A stretch of 11,323 nucleotides of DNA from positions 1 through 11,323 of the forward strand of contig CAYPHA010000109.1 in the NCBI GenBank assembly GCA_964410215.1, read 5' to 3'. The position numbers were made by a program, and so were the translations under genes. The notes under the pieces are model-generated. The model saw only the letters and a list, made by a program, of their open reading frames with translations. It did no database searches and had not been told where the DNA came from. This stretch comes from CAYPHA01 sp964410215 (GTDB taxonomy: Bacteria; Calditrichota; Calditrichia; Calditrichales; CAYPHA01). Below are positions 5,997-11,323 of this stretch, one piece after another. The first letter of the stretch is position 1; each line of letters opens with the position of its first letter.

Positions 5997-8449
5997 GCAA
6001 TCTCATTATGGGCTCATTACCTAAAAAAACCCATGTACAGGAGTCGGATCTTCTAAAACGACTTCATGCAGCAGAGGCCAGAATCAGCGAACTGGAACAA
6101 ACCCTCCTGGATTCAAAGCAATCGGCTCACTCAATGGAAACCGCCTTTCTATCCGGACTGAATAACAGCCCTGAAGCAACCATCCTGATTGAACACAAGA
6201 CCGGTACCATCGTCGACATAAATGAGGCATTCCTCGTCCTTACCGGTTATACCAGAAAAGATATTCTGGGCAGGACATCCAAAGACCTGAAACTCTGGTC
6301 ATCGCCGGCAAAGCGCATACACCTGTTACGCACCCTGAAAGAAAACCATAGCTGTAACAATCTGCGGGCATCCTTTAAGGTTAAATCCGGCGAAACGCAT
6401 ATCGGCATCATATCTGCGCACCATATCCATCTGAATGATTCGCTTTATATTCTCTGCTTTATAAGAGATATTACCGGCGCAGAAAAACAACAGAAACAGA
6501 TTACAAATCAACTGGAGCAGACCTCCCGACTCCTGGAGGCTATTTTCAACAGCATTCCCGATATTTTGGGAATACAGGACAGAGATCATAAAATCATCCG
6601 TTATAACGAAGCCGGGTATAAATTACTGAATGTAACGGCAGAGGAAGCCCGGGGTAAAAAATGTTATGAACTGATCGGCCAGAAAAAGCCCTGTGGATTG
6701 TGCGCAACATCGGAAACCTACCAAACAAAAAAACCGGCGCAGATCCAGAAGTATCTCCCGGATAGTGACGTTTGGTTTGATGTGCGAAGCTACCCGATTC
6801 TAAATGAACAAAACGAAATCGAACTGGTTATCGAACACCTGCGCGATATTACGACTGAAAAAAAGGCCAGCGAAGCCATCAAAGAAAGTGCGGAGCGCCT
6901 GGAACTCGCGTTGAAAGGAGCCGATCTGGGAATGTGGGACTGGGACCTGCGTACAAATGAACTGACACACAGTGAACGCTGGTGTACGATGCTCGGATAT
7001 CATACTGACGATATCGGTTCTGATTTTTCAGCCTGGAAATCCCTGGTCCATCCCGAAGATTATGATATGGTCATGGATACATTACAGACACATCTGGATG
7101 GTAAAACCGCGTTTTACGAAACCGAGCATCGAATGAAGAATAAATCAGGTGAATGGGTCTGGATTCTTGATCGTGGTCGAATCGTTGAACGCAATCCGGA
7201 CGGCAAGGTATTGAGAATGGCCGGCACCCATCTTGATATTACATACCGAAAAAAAGCGGAGGAAGAAAACAAAAGACTCCAGGAACAACTCAGTCAGGCA
7301 CAAAAAATGGAAGCAGTCGGCACCCTTGCCGGCGGTATTGCGCATGACTTCAATAATTTGCTTACGGTTATCAACGGGTATTCAGAAATAGCATTACTCA
7401 AGATGGAAGAAAACAGCCCTTCCTTTAAAGACGTTGAAGCCATCCAGTCAGCAGGTCAACGCGCGGAGTCACTGACACGGCAATTACTCGCTTTCAGCCG
7501 GAAACAGGTTTTTACACCCAGGGTAATCAATTTGAATAAGGTTATCATCAACCTCGATAAAATGCTGTACCGGTTAATCGGAGAAGATATTTCCATTGCA
7601 TTTGAGCTGGACGATACAATTCCGCTGGTGAAAGCCGATCCGGGACAAATTGAACAAATATTGATAAATCTCATCATCAATGCGCGGGATGCTATCAATC
7701 AACAGACGGATTGCGCATCGGAGAAAAAAATCAGTGTCGAAACCCGCTTTAAATATCTTGATGAAACCTATCTGTCAAAAAATGTATACAGTAAATACGG
7801 GCCCCATGTTGTCCTCGTGGTCAGTGATAACGGTATCGGGATAAGCAGTGAAGTGAAAGATAAAATCTTTGAGCCCTTTTTTACGACAAAGGAGCGGGCA
7901 AAAGGGACCGGACTCGGTCTCGCCACCGTTTACGGTATTATTAAGCAAAATAATGGACATATTACAGTTTACAGCGAACCCGGCAACGGGACAACGTTCA
8001 ACATCTACTGGCCGGCCTGCTTTGAATCTAATTGCACCGAGGGTGTTTCACCTCAAAAACATAAAAAATTGAAGGGGCATGAAACGATTCTGCTGGTTGA
8101 AGACGATAAAGCGGTACGTGAATTTGCCCTGTCTGCCCTTGAGAACTTCGGGTATGCCATTATTGTTGCTGTAAATGGCCGCGATGCACTGCGAATTCTG
8201 GAAGAACGGAAACATCCGGATATTGATCTTATGGTCAGCGATCTTATCATGCCGGAAATGAATGGTCATGAACTGGCAGAAAAATTCAGAACCTATTATC
8301 CCGATGTCCAGGTTTTGTTCACTTCCGGCTATCCTGAAAACCATATCGTGCGTAACGGGCACCTTGAAAAAGGTATTAATTTTCTGCAAAAACCTTACTC
8401 GCCCGGCGCCCTGGCTGAAAAGATCAGGAACATACTCGACCAGTATTAG
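5993..8449 (+). CDS. Hybrid sensor histidine kinase, PAS-PAS-PAS-HisKA-HATPase-REC
   Basis: 818 residues with no clear membrane segment, so probably a soluble cytoplasmic sensor. A short coiled coil (about 20-45) precedes three PAS domains: 50-165 (ending CFIRDITGAEK), 180-292 (LRDITTEKK) and 302-422 (GTHLDITYRKK). HisKA follows with the H-box GTLAGGIAHDFNNLL and phospho-accepting His451. The ATPase domain has Asn563 in the N-box (LIINARDAI), DNGIG (612-616), FEPFFTT and GTGLGL (638-643). A C-terminal receiver domain (about 696-818) has Glu703-Asp704-Asp705, the phospho-acceptor Asp750 in VSDLIMPEMNG, Thr777 and Lys800. PAS2 holds Cys224, Cys234 and Cys237 (C-x9-C-x2-C). There is no DNA-binding output, so the signal must pass to another protein. 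The start is uncertain: GTG 5993 has GAGG only one base upstream, and ATG 6008 is the alternative; neither affects a domain. It lies 96 bp before the DUF362 gene and may be unrelated to it. Confidence 0.94.
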   Translation: MSNLIMGSLPKKTHVQESDLLKRLHAAEARISELEQTLLDSKQSAHSMETAFLSGLNNSPEATILIEHKTGTIVDINEAFLVLTGYTRKDILGRTSKDLKLWSSPAKRIHLLRTLKENHSCNNLRASFKVKSGETHIGIISAHHIHLNDSLYILCFIRDITGAEKQQKQITNQLEQTSRLLEAIFNSIPDILGIQDRDHKIIRYNEAGYKLLNVTAEEARGKKCYELIGQKKPCGLCATSETYQTKKPAQIQKYLPDSDVWFDVRSYPILNEQNEIELVIEHLRDITTEKKASEAIKESAERLELALKGADLGMWDWDLRTNELTHSERWCTMLGYHTDDIGSDFSAWKSLVHPEDYDMVMDTLQTHLDGKTAFYETEHRMKNKSGEWVWILDRGRIVERNPDGKVLRMAGTHLDITYRKKAEEENKRLQEQLSQAQKMEAVGTLAGGIAHDFNNLLTVINGYSEIALLKMEENSPSFKDVEAIQSAGQRAESLTRQLLAFSRKQVFTPRVINLNKVIINLDKMLYRLIGEDISIAFELDDTIPLVKADPGQIEQILINLIINARDAINQQTDCASEKKISVETRFKYLDETYLSKNVYSKYGPHVVLVVSDNGIGISSEVKDKIFEPFFTTKERAKGTGLGLATVYGIIKQNNGHITVYSEPGNGTTFNIYWPACFESNCTEGVSPQKHKKLKGHETILLVEDDKAVREFALSALENFGYAIIVAVNGRDALRILEERKHPDIDLMVSDLIMPEMNGHELAEKFRTYYPDVQVLFTSGYPENHIVRNGHLEKGINFLQKPYSPGALAEKIRNILDQY

Positions 8450-8545
8450 CCCATCCCGGAACTGGTTTCAACCCGGGCAGTATATAGTTGCAAAGAGGCC
8501 TGCTCTCTGTTATTTTATTATTATTAAATCTTCCGGAATCAGGAC

Positions 8546-9526
8546 ATGTTTCGTCGAGAATTTTTAAAGACAAGTGCAGGTCTGAGCGCCGGTTTCCTGC
8601 TGCTACCGGCAAATACCATATCCTGTAATGCATATAAGGAAAACAGCCCTACCTCGCGGGTCGTCATTTCAGGAGATAAGGATCTCTTTAACGCAGCGGG
8701 TGCGCCTGAAGAACAGAGGGTTGCCGCGCTTCTTGACAGCGCCATGTGCCGCTGCTTTAATACGGATGACCCGGTCGGCGTCTGGCTGAAAAAATTCTCA
8801 CCCGGCGAAACGGTTGGTTTAAAGATTAATTGTTTGTCGGGAGAAGGATCCACGCACCATGCCCTTGTCAATGCCATTACGGAACGTCTCCAACAGGCCG
8901 GCATCCGCAAACTGATTATCTGGGACCGGTTTAATTCGGATCTTGAAGATGCCGGATACCGTATCACATACAAAAACAGCAATGTTCTCTGTTTCGGCAA
9001 CGATGCTGCCGGTTTTGAAGACCACTTTGAGTCATTTGGCAAAGCTGCAAGCCTGGTCTGCAAAACCCTGACCCGCCATTGCGACAGTATTATCAACATC
9101 CCCCTGATGAAGGACCATGGCATTGCCGGTATGACCATGGCGATGAAAAATCTATTTGGAGCGATCCATAATCCTCATAAATTTCACCTCGATGTCGGCG
9201 ATCCTTACATTGCGGATGTATTCTGCTATCCTTCCATACGCAGAAAAGTAAAGCTGCACATAGCCGACGCCATCTGGGCGCAGTATGAAGGGGGACCGTC
9301 ATTCATGCCGCAATGGCGCTGGCCTTATGGCGGAATTATCGTTTCCGAGGATCCGGTAGCTATGGATTATGCCGGTTGGCAGATCATCGAGAAGAAACGT
9401 GCAGAAGAGGGATTAAAAACTTTGCGGTCTGCAGGGCGTGAACCTTCCTATATTCGTACGGCCGCTAATCCCGAACACAAGCTCGGCCATAGTAATCCGG
9501 ATGAAATCAGTATTATTAAAACCTGA
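8546..9526 (+). CDS. DUF362 domain protein with Tat signal
   Basis: 326 residues. The N-terminus MFRREFLKTSAGLSAGFLLL is a textbook twin-arginine (Tat) signal (RREFLK, Arg3-Arg4), so the protein is probably exported folded, often a sign of a bound cofactor. A cysteine at 27 (TISC) could be lipidated, but Thr at -3 is a poor lipobox. The rest fits DUF362: GETVGLKINCLSGEGSTHH (87-105), IPLMKDHGIAGMTMAMKNLF (185-204) and SEDPVAMDYAGWQ (267-279). DUF362 has no settled biochemical function; some members carry ferredoxin-like iron-sulfur clusters, but no four-cysteine ferredoxin motif is seen here (isolated cysteines at 68, 70, 96, 149, 172, 179 and 227). ATG 8546 has GGAA seven bases upstream. It is followed after 14 bp by the radical SAM gene and probably begins an operon with it and the Memo gene. 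Confidence 0.88.
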   Translation: MFRREFLKTSAGLSAGFLLLPANTISCNAYKENSPTSRVVISGDKDLFNAAGAPEEQRVAALLDSAMCRCFNTDDPVGVWLKKFSPGETVGLKINCLSGEGSTHHALVNAITERLQQAGIRKLIIWDRFNSDLEDAGYRITYKNSNVLCFGNDAAGFEDHFESFGKAASLVCKTLTRHCDSIINIPLMKDHGIAGMTMAMKNLFGAIHNPHKFHLDVGDPYIADVFCYPSIRRKVKLHIADAIWAQYEGGPSFMPQWRWPYGGIIVSEDPVAMDYAGWQIIEKKRAEEGLKTLRSAGREPSYIRTAANPEHKLGHSNPDEISIIKT

Positions 9527-9540
9527 TTGACCATATATTT

Positions 9541-10746
9541 ATGAAAAAAGATATCAAAAGCAGAAACCACATGTATGATCTTTTAGAAGATATACCCTTG
9601 TCAGAGGATCTGAACAAAGACCTCAACCGGCGTACTTTTTTACGAAGAGCACTGTGCGGCGGACTGGCAGCCGGTTGCCCGGCCCTGGCATTTTCAGCTA
9701 TGGATAATTCTGTTTTTCCGGAAGCCTGGCGCAAGTTCATTATTGAAGCGCGGTACTATGAAAAACTTCCCCATAAAAAAATTCGCTGCCTGCTCTGTCC
9801 CAGGGAATGTGTAATAGATGACCGGGAACGTGGCTATTGCGGCGTGCGGGAAAACCGTGAAGGGATTTATTATTCCCTGGTTTATGCACGTCCATGCACC
9901 TATCATGTCGATCCGATTGAGAAAAAACCCCTTTTCCACTTTTTTCCGGGAAGCCTTTCCTTCTCGATCGCCACAGCCGGATGCAATGTAAATTGTAAAT
10001 TCTGTCAGAACTGGCAGATTTCCCAGGTAAGGCCGGAACAGATCCGGAGTATGTATATGCCTCCAAAACAGGTTGCGGATATGGCGCAGAAGCACAGTTG
10101 TATTTCGATCGCTTATACATACAGTGAACCAATTATCTTTTATGAGTACATGGAAGACACCGCGCTTGCCGGGATTGACGCGGATATACGCAGTGTGGTT
10201 ATTACCGGGGGGTATATTCAAAAAGATCCTCTGAAGCGTCTGTGTAAATCGGTCGATGCTATCAAGGTCGACCTTAAGGCTTTTTCCGAACAGTATTACC
10301 GTGATATTGTGAATGGTGAGCTCAAACCTGTTCTCGATGCCCTCGTGACCATCCGGGAAATGAATGTATGGACAGAAATTGTCTACCTGGTGGTGCCCAC
10401 ATTAAATGACAGTGAACACGAAATTAAGGGGCTCTGTAAATGGATTAAATCCAATCTGGGTAGTGAAGTGCCCGTGCATTTTACCCGTTTTCATCCGCAG
10501 TACCTGTTAAAGAACCTGCCCCCTACTCCGTTGGAAACTCTGGAACGGGCCAAACAGATCGCCGATGCCGAAGGTCTGCAGTATGCATATATCGGAAATA
10601 TTCCGGGACATCCGGCCGAAAACACGTATTGTCCCGACTGCAAAAATATTGTCATCAAACGGACCGGATTCACGGTCCATGAATTACACCTGGATAAGGG
10701 AACCTGTACGCATTGCGGTTATTCCATTGCAGGTGTATGGGATTAA
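9541..10746 (+). CDS. AmmeMemoRadiSam system radical SAM enzyme with Tat-like N-terminus
   Basis: 401 residues. The core is a radical SAM protein of the COG1180 branch (pyruvate formate-lyase-activase-like) found with Memo and AMMECR1. CNVNCKFC gives the cluster ligands Cys148, Cys152 and Cys155; YTYSEP (192-197) fits the SAM-contacting segment, and HFTRFHPQY (313-321) is typical of this group. A cysteine-rich module precedes the core (CLLCPREC, then YCGVR: Cys83, 86, 90, 100) and another ends the protein (Cys364, 367, 389, 392), probably binding zinc or extra clusters. Unusually, NRRTFLRRALCGGLAAGC (29-46) reads as a Tat signal with a possible lipobox AAGC at Cys46, after a 28-residue n-region. 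Target and reaction are unknown for this subfamily. ATG 9541 and ATG 9571 are both possible starts, both keep the twin arginines, and neither has a good ribosome binding site. It lies 14 bp after the DUF362 gene and 25 bp before Memo. Confidence 0.92.
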   Translation: MKKDIKSRNHMYDLLEDIPLSEDLNKDLNRRTFLRRALCGGLAAGCPALAFSAMDNSVFPEAWRKFIIEARYYEKLPHKKIRCLLCPRECVIDDRERGYCGVRENREGIYYSLVYARPCTYHVDPIEKKPLFHFFPGSLSFSIATAGCNVNCKFCQNWQISQVRPEQIRSMYMPPKQVADMAQKHSCISIAYTYSEPIIFYEYMEDTALAGIDADIRSVVITGGYIQKDPLKRLCKSVDAIKVDLKAFSEQYYRDIVNGELKPVLDALVTIREMNVWTEIVYLVVPTLNDSEHEIKGLCKWIKSNLGSEVPVHFTRFHPQYLLKNLPPTPLETLERAKQIADAEGLQYAYIGNIPGHPAENTYCPDCKNIVIKRTGFTVHELHLDKGTCTHCGYSIAGVWD

Positions 10747-10771
10747 TATACACGTATAATGTGGTGCTGTT

Positions 10772-11323
10772 ATGAAAATCTATCATGTTGAAATTATGAA
10801 TATTTGTTTAGCCGGGGTGCTGCTTATGTCTTTTTTCAGCGGTTGCCAGGCAGCTGGCAAGGAAAAAATTCGCCACGAAGCCGTTGCCGGAAGTTTTTAT
10901 CCGGATAACCCGGACAGACTGTCCGCGATGATTGAACAGATGTTGCAGGAGGCCATGGTGCCCGATTTAAAGAAATCACCGGTGGCTATCGTTGCACCCC
11001 ATGCCGGTTATGTCTATTCCGGAACCGTGGCGGCTCACGCCTATGCACTGCTCAGGAACCGTGATATTGAGAGAGTGGTTGTTATTTCACCTTCGCATGT
11101 GGAAGCGTTTTCGGGTGCCTCCATTTATGATGGTGACGGATATGAAACACCTCTGGGTATCGTCCGGGTAGATCATGATTTCGCTGACCGGCTGTCCTCA
11201 GCGGATGCCAGAATGTTCAGATCCGGCAAAGGTCACGATTTTTCTCGTACAGGACGGGGCGAACATGCGCTGGAAGTGCAATTACCTTTCCTGCAAAGCG
11301 TATTGAAGGATTTTTCCATCATT
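10772..11323 (+). CDS. Memo-family protein (AmmeMemoRadiSam system protein B), lipoprotein-like, 3' end missing
   Basis: 184 residues are visible before the right edge; the Memo domain is normally about 260-290 residues. Family marks are RHEAVAGSFYPDNPDRL (34-50), VAPHAGYVYSGTVAAHAY (74-91), VVVISPSH (102-109) and GEHALEVQLPFLQ (163-175). His77 and His109 correspond to conserved histidines that contribute to the metal site in Memo proteins; the remaining ligands should lie beyond the edge. The N-terminus (MKIYHVEIMN, then a hydrophobic run ending SFFSGC) looks like a lipoprotein signal with Cys25 as the modified residue; Phe at -3 is tolerated but not ideal. An in-frame ATG at 10796 would give a shorter signal. 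No strong ribosome binding site precedes either start. The gene is 25 bp after the radical SAM gene, which supports one operon. Whether an AMMECR1 domain is fused downstream cannot be seen. Confidence 0.9.
   Translation, partial: MKIYHVEIMNICLAGVLLMSFFSGCQAAGKEKIRHEAVAGSFYPDNPDRLSAMIEQMLQEAMVPDLKKSPVAIVAPHAGYVYSGTVAAHAYALLRNRDIERVVVISPSHVEAFSGASIYDGDGYETPLGIVRVDHDFADRLSSADARMFRSGKGHDFSRTGRGEHALEVQLPFLQSVLKDFSII

Noticed and set aside
8494..8520. Possible intrinsic terminator after the histidine kinase
   Set aside because: AGAG-GCCTG-CTCT followed by a T-rich stretch gives only a 4-bp stem, too weak to call.
8450..8545. Hybrid kinase as regulator of the AmmeMemoRadiSam genes
   Set aside because: Only adjacency supports it; the kinase has no DNA-binding output and the 96-bp gap shows no shared regulatory motif.
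8539..9138. 199-codon minus-strand open frame
   Set aside because: Antisense to the DUF362 gene, with no recognisable domain; the plus-strand frame has a Tat signal and family motifs.
9694..10221. 175-codon minus-strand open frame
   Set aside because: Antisense to the radical SAM gene across its cluster motif; shadow frame.

Overview
The window looks like chromosomal DNA of a Gram-negative bacterium, possibly of the FCB group (Bacteroidetes, Calditrichaeota, Marinimicrobia and relatives). The pointers are a CsgG-like/PEGA secreted protein, lipoprotein signals, Tat signals, a bacterial FatA-type acyl-ACP thioesterase and a PAS-rich hybrid histidine kinase. This is inference from gene content; no rRNA or marker gene is present. 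I see no tRNA, insertion sequence, integrase, CRISPR array or phage gene.

Layout: (1) 3-632, minus: 5' part of a secreted CsgG/TolB-like protein with a PEGA domain, cut by the left edge. (2) 633-1054: AT-rich divergent spacer holding a GC-rich imperfect hairpin. (3) 1055-4897, plus: acyl-ACP thioesterase, an unrecognised multi-pass membrane protein joined to it by an ATGA stop/start overlap, then a lipoprotein prolyl oligopeptidase. (4) 5786-4923, minus: an exported methionine sulfoxide reductase MsrA, followed 3 bp later by a 67-codon remnant carrying both ends, but not the middle, of a DUF523-DUF1722 (YbgA-type) protein. (5) 5993-8449, plus: a PAS-PAS-PAS-HisKA-HATPase-REC hybrid kinase. 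(6) 8546-11323, plus: a Tat-signal DUF362 protein, a radical SAM enzyme of the AmmeMemoRadiSam family with a Tat-like N-terminus, and a Memo-family protein with a lipoprotein signal, cut by the right edge.

The most interesting block is the last one. Memo, AMMECR1 and a radical SAM enzyme form a conserved gene set of unknown function, normally thought of as cytoplasmic. Here each of the three visible members carries an N-terminal export or lipidation signal, which suggests an envelope-located version joined to a DUF362 protein. AMMECR1 is not in the window and would be expected just past the right edge or fused to Memo. Second in interest are the internally deleted DUF523-DUF1722 remnant behind msrA, and the membrane protein with a duplicated E-x2-N-x5/6-W-x-Y motif that is translationally coupled to the thioesterase.
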